Assembly: GCA_946811185.2 (NCBI GenBank)
Contig: OX328108.1
Coordinates: 33,540,493-33,604,492, forward strand
Direction of reading: 5' to 3'
Source of the DNA: Hippopus hippopus
Taxonomy: Eukaryota > Mollusca > Bivalvia > Cardiida > Cardiidae
Length of the DNA: 64,000 bases
Positions within the stretch are counted from its first letter, which is position 1. Each line of letters opens with the position of its first letter. Both the position numbers and the translations under genes were made by a program. The notes below the pieces were generated by a model. The model was not told the DNA's origin and did no database searches. It saw only the letters and a list, made by a program, of their open reading frames with translations. This document shows positions 20,791 to 32,559 of the stretch, in pieces.

Positions 20791-22320
20791 TTAACTAGAG
20801 CTATTCACACAGGTAAATGGAATATTTATCGTAACTGGGTCATACACGAGATTTTTACTGATCTTTCATTCTTTGTTCAAGCAGATCTCACAGGAGGTTA
20901 TTTTGCGAAGGATATTCGAAATTGAGCATTTTTTTTTCAATGAAAATAAAACAATATCGCTGAATAGATATGGGGAAAACTATGATAAATCTACACGTGT
21001 AGAATTTGATAGAAAATCGGAGGGCGGGAAAGACAACATTCAAAAGCATGAACACGCTCGGATCAGAAAAGGCTAGATCTCAAAGGAAACCAAAGCAAGA
21101 TCAATTCACCACGCTACTAAATGTATTACCAATCATAAAAATCTACATCAGATATAGAATGAATGACAAACTTACTTTGTTTTCCCAAAATGAAATGTGA
21201 TTTCTTTGTCCTGGCCAGGGATCGTTGAACCCTGGCCTTGCACAACCACCTCGACGCAGTGTCACGTGACCGGTTTTGATTGGTTAATTAGAAAATGCAC
21301 TGAAAAGGAATGAAAATTTTCACCAAAACAAATTTGATATTGAAATACAATTACGGTTCCGATGCTTTAGATTGATCTTATTTCTGACATTTCCTTTCCC
21401 TGTCAAAGGCTACCCCCATTTGGCACTCGGCAAAACTCGGCTAATTCCGTAAATAGGCCTACATCTTGTTTACAGTTTGCATTTCAATATTATACTGGCA
21501 TGCTTTATATGTTCATCTATTCGTATACAGATTAAATTTCTATAAATTGACATTGACATGAAATGGGGGGGGGGGGGGAAATCTAAAGGTGGTTAAAATA
21601 TCATTTACTACATGAGAAAATATTTCTCGTGTCCTTATTCAAAGCATTTGCAGACGACAAATAAAGCCTGTACCAAACAACCTCGTGGTTTCACAGCCCG
21701 CGGGGAAAAGGGCCTTAGAAAATGATGGTAACCATCTAACAGCGAAAGGAACTTCCTTTCGCGATAGGATCGAGGATAACGTCTATTCAGCCGCCCACCC
21801 GGCAGTGCAATATCGAGATCAAAGGAACATCGAGCTAACCCATCATCCATTTTCGTAAAGAATAATATGACACCTGTTTCTCTTTAAAACTTAAGACAAT
21901 GGAATATAAGTATTTTGTGAAGGGAGAATGAAAGGGTTAAAATTTGAACTGAAGCTACGTTCCATATTTTCATGATCTAAACTCTGACATAATTTAACGT
22001 TACAGTTATAATATCCGTTTGAAGGGGAATGAATAAAAGTGCAACAAACGGAAGGTTCGATGATTCTTTTGAGATCGGGTTTGTACATGATTTCAGTAAA
22101 TTGACTTTCGCTGCCTCCTTACGTGGAGCATTGATAAAGTAATAATCAGTCAATTTTTTTAAAATACCATTATTCGACGCCTTTCGGGCAAGTGTTACAG
22201 GGGCCTACATAGAAAGAGTGGAATCTCCTCTACACATACATGCATGAAGAACTTGGGGTAAGCTTACACAGAGAATTAAACTTTCACTTGAAAGTACTTT
22301 TATTATTGACACTGCGATTC
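20791..22320. other. intergenic/intronic stretch without recognised gene
   Basis: No exon or transposase was recognised. Contains a G12 run near 21566-21578, a MITE-like 'gcatttgcagacgacaaat' remnant at 21646, and a short GC-rich patch (21690-21800) with tiny ORFs only. Confidence 0.4.
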
Positions 22321-22323
22321 AAA

Positions 22324-23401
22324 ATGGCAGACACAATGTTCAATTTTCAGGACGATCAAAGAGCGTACTGCCAATTTCGCGCATGATTGCTTGGTTTTTC
22401 TGCGCCTGATATTAAGTCCGAATTAGACAAAGTTTATGGATATAGTGCACTATCATATGCCACAGTTAGAAGATGGGGCCGGTTGTTTAAATCCGATTCT
22501 AGAACGGATATCAAAGATGAGCCTCTATTTGGCCGTCCCGCAACAGCAACACCTGGAAGTGATGTTGCTGCAGTGATTTAAGCAGCTGTAGAGGAAGATG
22601 TCCGATACATAATGGAGGAGATCAGTCAATTCTATAGCATTAATTCGTCACCATTTTTTCATATTCTGACTGATCCTTTTAACCTACATAAGGTTTGCGC
22701 CCGGTGGATATCCCACCTTCTTTCTAATGACTAAAAGAGTGGTGCGTGTTAACTGCAACACATCTACTCTATAGATAGGTATGATAATGTTGACCAAAAA
22801 CGCATGAATGAAATTGTGACTGGTGATGAAACAAGTAATAACTTTTATGAGCCAGGGGGCAAGGAAAAAACAAGTGTGGATCTGTGAAAATGACGAAAGA
22901 CCCCAAGTTGCGCGTAGAGCTCGCACCACGCCTCACCATGTATGCAATACTTTTTTAATGCCAGGGAATCATGTTTTATTGCAAGGGAATTGTAGCTACA
23001 GTCCATGTATCAGAAGGAAGGAGTGTCACAGGAGCCTTTTGCTGAGGTTCTGCTCTTTCGGTAGTTCAGTTTTGAGCACTATGCTTCAGCCCGTCAAAGT
23101 ACCAGCGTGCGCGGAATCAAGCTCCTCCGTGAGAATGCACCCGCTCACAAGTCAGCCGTGGTCCTTTCTTACTTTAGCGACAAAAGTATTGTAAGTTTAC
23201 CACATCTTTCATCTAGCCTTGATCTCGTTTCATGTCAGTTTGGATCAATCCATACGTTAAAAAACTACATGAAACGTCGCCACTTTGAATCTCGTCATGG
23301 CGTCGGCAGAGCGCTTTTCCAGTGCCTCAAAACCATACTCAAAGATGCCCTCTGCAATGCATTTTCCGAGTGGATATGGTGTCTCAAAATATGCACATGA
23401 T
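22324..23401 (+). pseudogene. mariner transposase relic
   Basis: Begins at an ATG (MADTMFNFQDDQ-like) and continues through a helix-turn-helix region (FSAPDIKSELDKVYGYSALS, then YATVRRW), the 'VCARWISHLLS' linker and a 'NEIVTGDET' first-Asp block. It then reaches 'KLLRENAPAHKSAVVLSYFS', which matches the second catalytic block of mariner/SETMAR-type transposases. The C-terminal 'RHFESR' and 'NAFSEWI' segments follow. The reading frame is broken by many stops and shifts, so it cannot make a transposase. It is a different mariner lineage from the relic at 25608-30661. Confidence 0.85.
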
Positions 23402-23525
23402 TGAAGGAGGTATACTTTCAAGGGTTGTACTAACCATTTACACAGAAATATTCCGACAACAACTACAGCGCAACACTGAATAATACTTTTTAAATGTCCC
23501 TCGTAGAGACACTGAACGGATTCTG

Positions 23526-23750
23526 ACCCTTTACTGAATAATCCCGAGTTTTAACGACCCTGGGAACGAAGGAGTCTTGAAAAATATTGAAAAAGGAGGA
23601 AACGCTCGTGACCCGCATTTTCTACTTTTCCCCAAATATTATCTACTTTTTAAAGACAATTTCAACCGTTTGATCCACGTTTAATCTGTCGGCTTCAAAT
23701 GCTTTGGATTTGGACAGGTGCTAAGTTTTGCGTTTGGTAAAAGGTTTTAA
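23526..23750. mobile_element. piggyBac-like MITE copy
   Basis: 'accctttactgaataatcccgag' at the left, a decayed hairpin near 23575-23640, then 'aatgctttggatttggacag' and 'ttggtaaaaggttttaa' at the right end. Confidence 0.65.
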
Positions 23751-25607
23751 TAGAATAAGATTTCACTCACGTCTTAAAAGATCAACTGTCGTAAATCAGG
23801 GAAAAAAAGGAGGGATGAAGAAAAGAACAGTAGAAGTGCCATAGTGTTTTTTTCCCTATTTTATCATGGATCTGTTTTTTCAGTTCTTGTTTGCCGAACC
23901 CGGTAGCTAAGCTGGTAAAATACAGGGCCTGGGTTCACGAAAAAACTTATGTCCCTTATTTTACGCAAATCCAAAAAAGGTCCCGGGTTCTGACTTAAGT
24001 AGTGTTCGTTATTTGAGATGTATTTCAGTAACATTAACAGACTGTAGTAAGGTTCTCAAATCCTAGGGTGACACATTGTTTCAGGCTCAACCAAGCAGTA
24101 TAAATGGACTTAAGTAAAATTAACAGACTTAAGTCCATAAAAAAAAAAGAAAAAAAAAAAAAAAAAAAACTCAACTTAAGTCAGAAAGTAAGTCTGTTTG
24201 CTGATGTGAGTAGAATAAGAGACTTAATTTTTTTTCGTGAAACGGAGCCCAGGGCTTGAAACGCTGGAAACGTTTGTTCGATGTACATATTTATATAAAA
24301 TTACAAAAATTACCAAAGTGATAATATTTTGTAATCTAAAAGAGAAATGGATAGTACATACTCGTACATGTAGCTGAGTATTCCTTTGATCTCGGTGTTT
24401 CACGGCCAAAGTGGGTTACTTGCAAAAGTGCTGCACGATGTACATGCTAGTCGCAGATTAGTTAACACAGACGTGTCATAATAAAGTGTCTCCTTTTCCA
24501 TCTTATGTTGATCATTTGTACATATGGGATTTGGAATTATTAAAATCTGTCACAGAGGGTAAGTCCATTCTAAATTCGAAGCCAAATGATGCATTTATTC
24601 TGTCCGCACACATTTTGTTTTTAAATGCAATATTATAGATCCCTGTTTTAAAATAACTGCACATTGGAATTCATTTTTTTTTTCCCCAACTCTTGCCTTG
24701 CAAAATCAAGGCAGCCTGCGAGAAATGTATTATTTCTATCTCAGGGCTTCTTTTTGTTCAGTAAATAATGTAGTCTGCATGCGAAAATCACGTTTTTATT
24801 TTATCTCTTCGAAAATGATAGTTGATGCAACTAGTGGCACTGCAGATATATTTCCATTTTTATGGCGTTATCATGATGTGGTTATTTAATTCATAACTGC
24901 AACAAGTTTAGGCATCTTTTTTGCAAATACCCGAGAAATCCAACACAATATTCCCTGAACAAATCTAACGTTCGCTAACAGCGTCCGATAAAGAGCAGGT
25001 CAGACTTGTTGAGGTTACTTTTGTTGACACCGAGAAATAATTTCTTTGAGCGAGATGTTGAATTATCTGGCGCTAGGTGGCATTTTTCAAATACAAACCT
25101 ATCTGATTTTGTCATTCTAGGTACAGGACCGGACTACCTTTCAAAACGGCAACCGTTACTTCGAATTTCAAAATAATAATAACGATTTCTCAACAAAACG
25201 CTACCTGGTACGATTTATCTAGCGGTGGTTGGCTAGCATGTAACCTATGCACCAGTCATTTATAAACACAGCCCCTATAAGCTCGAGAAACAGCCCCAGT
25301 ATGAGCCCAGCATATTCGGGACGTTATTTTTGTTGTCAAACCCTGTAAGCGTAAATCGCGGATTTTTCTATGCCTGTGTTTAGAACTGTATGCAAAGATT
25401 TTCGGTAAACAGAGTTTGTTTTTAAACTAGTTTTTTTCCGTGTAAAAGTATCGTATTTCTAGGAAATTTGGAGCGATAACTAGGCTTGATTTTACCACAT
25501 ATTTATTGTTAAAAGCCATTTTTCGCCTGCTACTTTTTTAGTGTCAGAATAGTTCTGTTTACGGACAGCGTAGTAATATTTATCCTGTTTAGGATAGTGA
25601 TGCGTCA
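23751..25607. other. no recognised gene
   Basis: AT-rich sequence with a poly-A tract (24140-24170) bracketed by 'gacttaagtcc'/'cttaagtc' motifs, which resembles a retroposed tail. A tRNA-like 'ggtagctaagctggtaaaatac' occurs at about 23900. No exon evidence. Confidence 0.4.
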
Positions 25608-26759
25608 TACGAGGGAGGGTCAGAAAGTTCATAGAACAGCGTATTGGGTCAAGCGTAACACAACATTTCTTTCCGTATTTTGACAACACAACATATCACC
25701 ACTTTGAACATATCAAGTTCACTTGTCACAACATATTTGTGTGATTCTCTGAGGTATTGCAAGTTACTGACCATCAAGCAATGATGGAAAATCAAAACGT
25801 TGAGTTTAGGGCACAAGTCAAGGATTGCACAAGCTGCTATTCGCGAATGTAAGCATAGCCAACTTTCGCGGACATGGAAAAATCGATATCGGCCAATCTT
25901 ACCTGTATTTTTTTATATAGAATTATGAAGGGCCTTGGTAAATAAACGCTTATAACTTCATCAATTTTCAGAATTGAAAATTATCTCAAGTGAGGAAAGA
26001 AAAATTCAATTTATCCTCTTTCAAATGAACTTAGATTTAAAAGTTTCGTAAAAGAAACTTTTGGTCCTTTTTTAACTTAAAAATTGTAGGTATGGTTTAT
26101 ATAGAATAAAAAGGAAAAATGCATTTTTCGAAGTCAAAAACTGTAATATTTGTTGAATTTACTTTCTTTGTGTTGAAAAGTCAAAATTATCTCAAGTGGG
26201 GTCATTAAGTTTATTCATTTTTCTTTCAAATGGTATAAGTTTGAGTTATTTAAAAAAATAAACTTTTGGTCCTTTTTACAGTTTTTTAATACCACTATCC
26301 TATTTATTTCTTTTTTCGTGAACGTTCGGATTATGCCGGAATTTGCCGATATTGGCCGAGTCTTACTGATAGATAAGCCAGCCGGGTATCTTTACTGTGT
26401 TACGTAATGTTATATTGACAAACGGACCCCCTGCTATGTTTATAATATACATGTATACACATGATTATAAATTGGAATTTATACCCGGGTTGTTTGATCA
26501 TTACAGTATCCCTAAGATGTTTTATTATATGTATCTTATTTATCTAATAAAAGACCAGAATTTGATACTTATGAGATTATTTCCATTTGCAATCATTTAG
26601 ATTAAGATCTGAAATAAGAAAATGTACGTTTGCTATTTTTTTTCCCCACTGATCAACTTTTTGAAATTAATGCCGTATCAGGAGTTTTTTCTGGCGATAG
26701 CTCACAAATTCATGTTTCCTTGCTATTTTCAAACCGGTTTTTGATCTGTCACATCACAT

Positions 26760-26945
26760 AGAAAGCCTGTGAAAACATTGAAGGAAAAGATTTAAACGCT
26801 GGTTACTAACATTTTCTCCTTTCCTAGCATTATTTTTAACTCTTTAAAAGATAAATTCCATTGTTTCAGTCATTTCTTATTTGTCTTAAGAAAATTACTT
26901 CAATTTGAACAAGTCTGAAATTTTGTCTTTTGGTAAAGATTTAAA
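26760..26945. mobile_element. piggyBac-like MITE copy (diverged)
   Basis: Hairpin 'gaaaacattgaaggaaaag' with 'cattttctcctttcc', then 'gaacaagtctgaaattttgtc' and 'ttggtaaag' on the right. Confidence 0.55.
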
Positions 26946-27263
26946 TAACAAACTTAACCTGTGACTGTATAAATACGGGATCTAACTACCCTGCTGTTGA
27001 TTGTTTAGGATAAAATATGGAAACGGGCGCATTTACTTTTTACAACTTATCTTCTACTTTTCGAACATCATTTTCTACATCACTCAATCAGTTTCTCCTG
27101 CAAAGAGTATTAACCGTAAAAAGAATGACAATACTAGGTCTAATAGATTAAAATTGACACAAACTATAAATATAGCGAGAAAAGGGTTTAAAAAAAAAGG
27201 CGAATTCTTCTTTATCGGTGACTTACAGATTTAGCTGCTGCATAATTATCATTTACAGGTAAG

Positions 27264-27381
27264 CTACGGTGGCACAAAAGTGACATGGAAGATATATTTT
27301 ATACTACGTGCGCACGCAGTAGCTAATACGTGCGCACGTAGTATAAAATATATCTTCCATGTCACTTTTGTGCCACCGTAG
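27264..27381. repeat. perfect palindrome, 53-bp arms, 12-base loop
   Basis: The left arm 27264-27316 (starts CTACGGTGGCACAAAAGTGA, ends ACGTGCGCACG) is the exact reverse complement of 27329-27381; the loop is 27317-27328. TAAG flanks both sides (27260-27263 and 27382-27385), so it may be a foldback element with a 4-bp target duplication. Confidence 0.92.
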
Positions 27382-27462
27382 TAAGCCCATGTATAGACTA
27401 ATGAAATATCCCGAAGAAATGACATTGTTTTGAAATTGCTCTGTGGGGAAAGGTAATATTAA

Positions 27463-27663
27463 ACCTTATACCACAAAGTTCCGAGATTTAACGATCCTGA
27501 GGTAGAGGGCTTTTGAAAACATTGTAAGAAAAGGTAAAAATGCTGGTAACCTGCGTTTAAACCTTTTCTCGCAATTGATCCTTTTAGAGACAAATTTCGT
27601 CGTTTTAGTCACGAAAATAATCTAAATTTGGACAAGTCTAAAATTTTGTCGTTCGGTAAAGGG
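27463..27663. mobile_element. piggyBac-like MITE copy with TTAA on both sides
   Basis: TTAA at 27459-27462 and 27664-27667. The left terminus is 'accttataccacaaag', the right 'cgttcggtaaaggg'. The interior has the usual 'cctgaggtagagggctttt' and a decayed hairpin. Confidence 0.8.
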
Positions 27664-28959
27664 TTAAGTAGAACAAATTTTACCTTTTATTGCATAAATA
27701 CGACTTCTAACGACCATGCAGTTGGTCTCCAACTTTTCCAAACAACTCTTTTTTTTTTTACATCAATCGAACAGTTTCTCTCTTATTTTAAATGTTCCCC
27801 CTTTTAACATCTTTAATATTTTAATTGTTCATTGGAAGAATTGGCCTAAACAGTGAGGGACTAATTGTTGATTCCTCCATATTTAAAAAGACGCAACCTA
27901 CAAAAAGCATAACCGCTAAAAGAGTGAATAAAAGATAAAAATTGACATAGACTATGCATGTAGACGGAAAAGGGAATAATACAAGTTACTTCTCCTTTAC
28001 CAATGACTTAAAAAGTTAGCCGCTGCATAGTCAATATTTATTTATTTCAAGAGATAGTGTTTAATCAACCTGGTATTACGAATGATCTACATGTATCTTG
28101 GTTTGAAACCGGTTTTAACACAGCTTACTGGTGAAATCTACGGATGATTAGTTGATATGACACTGTCTGCGTCATACATAACTTGTTTTGAGGAAGAAAT
28201 ACCTTTTTATCTTTATCATGCCTGTAAGCGGCGCCAGAGTGTCGCATCGGATCAGTTCACAAGTGCTGATCTGTTATGATACTTTCAACATGAACTTTTT
28301 TAACTTTCTATTGCGTCTCGAGCACATTTTTTTTTTTTCCATTTCGATGCAGTGAAAAGAATATTAAGCATAATTTATATCATACATCGGCAGTGTTTTT
28401 AAACTTGTGATAATAATAGCTTGGACCCAATTTTATGTATGTATAAAGATATAGTTTAGTGCATAGATAGACCGAAGTTGTTCCGAAAAACGAAGTACTA
28501 GTATGCAGCTTTTAGACTCACTCAAAATGGAAACATTTTAATAGAACTATTAATAGTAGTTGACATTGTAAGAAAAGGCGACATCACTCATTAAGCAAAA
28601 GCGTTACTAAATACAAATCGGCGCCACACAGTCCATGAAGTATTCGGAACAGACCATTTTCTCCTATTTGTTCGACGAAAACCAACTTTGAATGGATGCT
28701 TTTTCATATGCCGAATCTGTAACTTTTCGTGTGCATAAAACCATGTACATTTACTCTAATGGTTCTGAGCAGTCGTTGAAATTATTTTATGTGCTATAAC
28801 AGTTTTATTTCTCCGCCTTCCAAACTTTTTTCTTTTGAAAATCGTAGAAAGTGGAAATTATACAAATCAAAACCATCAAACCCCACACAAAAGACAATTA
28901 CCCAATCAAGATATAACCATTAGCTAGTACTGAACGACAAATATATTAGGATTTTTTTT

Positions 28960-29400
28960 TTTTCAAGTTGAAAGCACTTGCAAACGACAAATGCGCCACA
29001 TAATGAAACTTGCTTCTGAAAGAGTAGAAAACATTGTGGGAAAACAGGAATCGTAGATAACATGTTATATACGATCCCTTGGGAAAATGAGAAATTGCCC
29101 ATCACAAGTATTTTCTCCTTTCCGTGTGTTTTCGAAAGCTTTCTTTCTCAGGGTCGTACAACCATAGGATTGGTAATGTAACTGCCACATAAAGCAAATT
29201 TTCTCTTCAATACTTAAACCCGTTACCAGATGACGAAATCTTGGAAACCACCAAATTAAAAACAAATTAAATGCAACTCAAATGATAATGTCTGTCTTTG
29301 AAAAGGTAGAAAGCATTGTAGGAACAGGAGAAAATTTACTCCCTTTCCAACAAAGTTTTCAAAAGCCTTTTATTTCAGGTCCGTCAGACTCGGGAGAATA
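28960..29400. mobile_element. two piggyBac-like MITE relics
   Basis: Two successive hairpin cores (about 29020-29130 and 29310-29360) are each followed by the 'tctttctcagggtcg' or 'tttatttcaggtccgt' flank. Both termini are decayed. Confidence 0.5.
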
Positions 29401-29656
29401 TGATTGCTTTAGTGTTTAATTGGTACTCTCAAAACGCCGAATTTTCTGATGAATTCAACTTGTTGATTTTGACATGAATATCCATGATTTTTTTTTAACC
29501 AAAATAATTTTCGACGTATAGAATCTATTAGGTCCAAGATCAGACAGCTTGTTTTGTGCAGCCTGTTATAAATCTGCAATGTCAGCAAAAATGCATTTGG
29601 ACGGTTTAGATTTCAAGATCAGACCACAAAAAGTGCAACTGTCGAGAGCAGTTTAA

Positions 29657-29842
29657 GTCTTTACCACACAATCCCGAATTTTGACAGTCCTGAGGAAAAA
29701 AGTAACCAGCATTTTCTCCTTTTCCCAAAATGTTTTCTACCCATCTAAAAACAAATTTCAATTTTTGAGTTAACTGTATTTTGTCCTCTTCAAATGTTTT
29801 TTCAATATGCGCATGTCTACATTTTTGTCACGTGGTAAAGAG
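29657..29842. mobile_element. piggyBac-like MITE copy lacking one hairpin arm
   Basis: TTAA at 29653-29656 and 29843-29846, with terminal 'ctttaccacacaatcccga' and 'cacgtggtaaag'. Only the right hairpin arm ('ccagcattttctccttttcc') remains, showing loss within the palindrome. Confidence 0.75.
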
Positions 29843-30338
29843 TTAAGGCCCGAACAGCAGGGATCAGTTAATGTATCAGAGAATCCAAACTAAACCCTTG
29901 AACTGAGGATAAATGAATTACAAACCGACAATGAAAAAATATAACAATTTCAATGTTCTTTTCTCAAGAAAAATCTCGCTTAATCTGGCGGTGTAAATCC
30001 AATATACGGTCGAGTCTAATGAGGGTGCGCATTATGTGCAGTCTGATACTGATCTCTAAGGGCTACACTGTGCTGTAGCAGACAAAGGGTTTGGGTTAAA
30101 ATCCGAAAAAAATAAACGCCATGGTTGATATACAGTCTAGGCAAGGATTGTAAATTTGAAGCAGGCTACTGTTACGTAATGTTACGTTTCTCTTATCTTT
30201 TATCGCTGCAGGCGATTAGAAGCATACACGGTTTAAGTTCGCCAAAATCCGGAAACTCCGGAATCTTTACGTATGATATCGGTTATTTTCATCGATTTGT
30301 TGATATGCGAGACTGCTGATAAGGCATGTCCGTGAAAG

Positions 30339-30590
30339 TTGGCTATGTTTGAACAACTAAATCACCCACCCTACAGTCCAGATCTGGCCCCCAGTGATTA
30401 TAACCTATTTAGAAATTTAAAATCCCATTTGCGGGGAACCAGATTTCGTGACGATGATGAACTCAAGGCTGCCACAGAGGCATGGTTTGAGGACCAAACC
30501 GAAGACTTCTATTTCAAGGGTATAGACAGTCTGAAAGAAAAGTGGGCTAAGTGCATCGAAGTAAATGGGGACTATATTGAAAAACAATAA
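30339..30590 (+). pseudogene. mariner transposase C-terminal fragment
   Basis: An 83-residue open segment containing HPPYSPDLAPSDYNLFRNLK, the classic last catalytic block of mariner transposases. It is followed by a tail of acidic and aromatic residues ending near GDYIEKQ. It stops 42 bases before the mariner right terminus. The N-terminal two thirds are missing, so it is not functional. Confidence 0.9.
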
Positions 30591-31660
30591 TACAATACAT
30601 GTATATAGTCTGCTGCTGAAATATATACCTCGTTCTACGAACTTTCTGACTCCCCCTCGTAGTAGACGGGTCAAATCTCCGAAGAATATGACATCTGCAG
30701 ACAACGCGAGATATTGCGGGTTGCGTTTTTGAAAAGTTACCTGGATAACGGAAATCACGAATAGGAACGACATTGTACAGCGATACTAGCCCACAAGTTT
30801 TTTCGATCAAAAGTTCTTAAATTCAATTTGTAAATTTCATCAAAATCAAGGAAATATTAAGTGTGACAAAGAAATATCTCTTTAATTAATTCAACCCATA
30901 TTTCATAGCAAACAATCTTCCTTTCGTGGATGTGACCCTTCTTTTTTGAAAGAAGTTCCCTTCGCTGCTCAGCTTTTCCGAGATACCCCCTCCCCCATAC
31001 TGGACCGAATTTTTGTAAGATTGTTCAGATTAGTCTATGTCCACCATCAATGCATAAATTACTTTTTGTTCTTTAATCAAAAATGGTAATTAAATGGATG
31101 CTATTTCATTATTTATTCCTTCCCCATATGACAAGGTTTAGACTCTTTAAATGTAGCTGCAGACAACAATTTGGAAACTGATGCAAATGAGCTGAAGTTC
31201 AATCTTATGATTGAAAACAATCTTGGAACAGGAGAAAATACTGTCTACCAGAATTTTTGTCCTTGTCCCATGATGCTTTCAATTGCCTATTTCCTTCAGG
31301 GTTATTAACCCTTGTCCTGCTGAATAACTCAAATGATACCTTCAAGTCGATAGTAAAATCCCAAAGGTTGCTATTTCAAAGTAATTTTGAGGATGATAAA
31401 TATCTCCTTATCGGACAGTTCTGTGCAGTCTGATCTTGATATACACTGTCCGCAAAAGGTCAGTGAGTCGCGCTTAGCAGCCTAAGGGTTAACATGAGTG
31501 TTCAGTAAAGTGTTAAAATAAACCCCAGATCCAGATGTCAGATGCCAAGGAAACCTGACATGGATCCATAATTATGTTGTATACTGGTCTATCCTACAAA
31601 TTGATATAAATGTATAGCTTGTGTTTGTATAAGGGTACACTTATCTGTCTTGCTATAGAG

Positions 31661-31741
31661 CTAGCTTTTGTAGCAATGTGGTAGAGCGTTTGCCTACGGA
31701 GTTTGGACCTGAAGGTTCTAGGTTCAATCCCAGCCTTTGGG
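31661..31741 (+). repeat. tRNA-like SINE head
   Basis: 'tagcaatgtggtagagcg' resembles a Pol III A box, and 'ggttctaggttcaatccc' a B box, spaced as in a tRNA. The stems do not pair well enough for a functional tRNA, so a tRNA-derived SINE is likelier. Confidence 0.5.
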
Positions 31742-32471
31742 GCTATTTAACAGAAGTGTTACAGATACATGTAATCAGTATTCAGAACACCTTACGGTTT
31801 GTCCAAACATGGCCTATATTTGACCCTTGAATTTTATGTCATACAAAGTTAAATTGGGAGAATTTTTGAGTATTTTTCTTTTTTTTAGTCCTGTAACACA
31901 CAATAAATCGTATGTTTTATGAGTCCTGTGTAATAGGGCTTATGAAAACAGTGTTGGAAAACAAGACATCAGTATTTCTTTTCTTTTTTTCTTCCAGAAT
32001 TTTTTTCTGCCCTTTACAAATACGACCCACATAATCTGAGGGCTCCATATCTATTGAATTGTTTGTTTATGCTCTAAACAGCAAGCTATTTAATTTTTTG
32101 CCACAAATCAAATTATTTCGTAAAAGGCCAATAAATACTACCAGATATATATTTCTTTTCATATAAAGTGTATGGTTAAATTCAGTAAAATGATGCAATT
32201 TTGGGCGTTTGATAATGGAATTGTAGGCTACTTTAGCATAGGTCACTCTTTATTTTTATTACACCACATATGACGTCTTGATACCGATTTGAACATATAA
32301 ATCCTTTTTGATGGCGCATGTTATTAAGTACCTTTTTCCACTATACTTTACTTATAAGATAACATATAGGCCATGGGGCAGGGCGTATACCTTTGCTAAA
32401 CAAATGTTGTTGCTTAATGGTTTGTATATGCACGTGTCACTATAATAACACTCGCTCAATCGATCACCGGC

Positions 32472-32520
32472 TCGCCCGCCCGCCCGCCCGTCCGGCCGCT
32501 CACTCACTCACTCACTCACT
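32472..32520. repeat. microsatellites (CCCG)n and (ACTC)n
   Basis: 'gcccgcccgcccgcccg' is followed closely by 'cactcactcactcactcact'. Confidence 0.9.
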
Positions 32521-32559
32521 TGTGCAACACTCATCTGGGATTTTTTTTTTATAAATGTA

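Larger units (their letters stand above)
25854..30346. mobile_element. insert with short inverted ends inside the mariner
   Basis: CATAGCCAACTTTCGCGGAC begins at 25854, and its near-perfect inverse, ending GTTGGCTATG, finishes at 30346 (22 of 23 bases pair). This suggests an inserted element with short terminal inverted repeats. No target duplication or transposase was recognised. Alternatively these are duplicated mariner pieces created by rearrangement. The interior carries several MITEs and the 27264-27381 palindrome. Confidence 0.4.
25608..30661 (+). mobile_element. mariner element split by a 4.5-kb insertion
   Basis: The left end TACGAGGGAGGGTCAGAAAG (25608) and the right end CTTTCTGACTCCCCCTCGTA (30642-30661) are inverted mariner-type termini, each bounded by TA. 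After the left end comes an ATG with an N-terminal ENQNVEFR-like stretch near 25781. Before the right end lies the C-terminal transposase block (see 30339-30590). The middle of the transposase is missing, and about 4.5 kb of unrelated DNA lies in its place. Confidence 0.7.
30662..32540. other. no recognised gene; MITE relic and tRNA-like piece
   Basis: Contains a MITE relic (about 31140-31340), a stem motif of the 6.4-kb family near 31420-31460 and another decayed MITE hairpin near 31945-32000. No exon evidence. Confidence 0.4.

Noticed and set aside
31661..31741. Functional tRNA gene
   Set aside because: A- and B-box-like words are present, but T-arm and acceptor pairing is poor. SINE head preferred.
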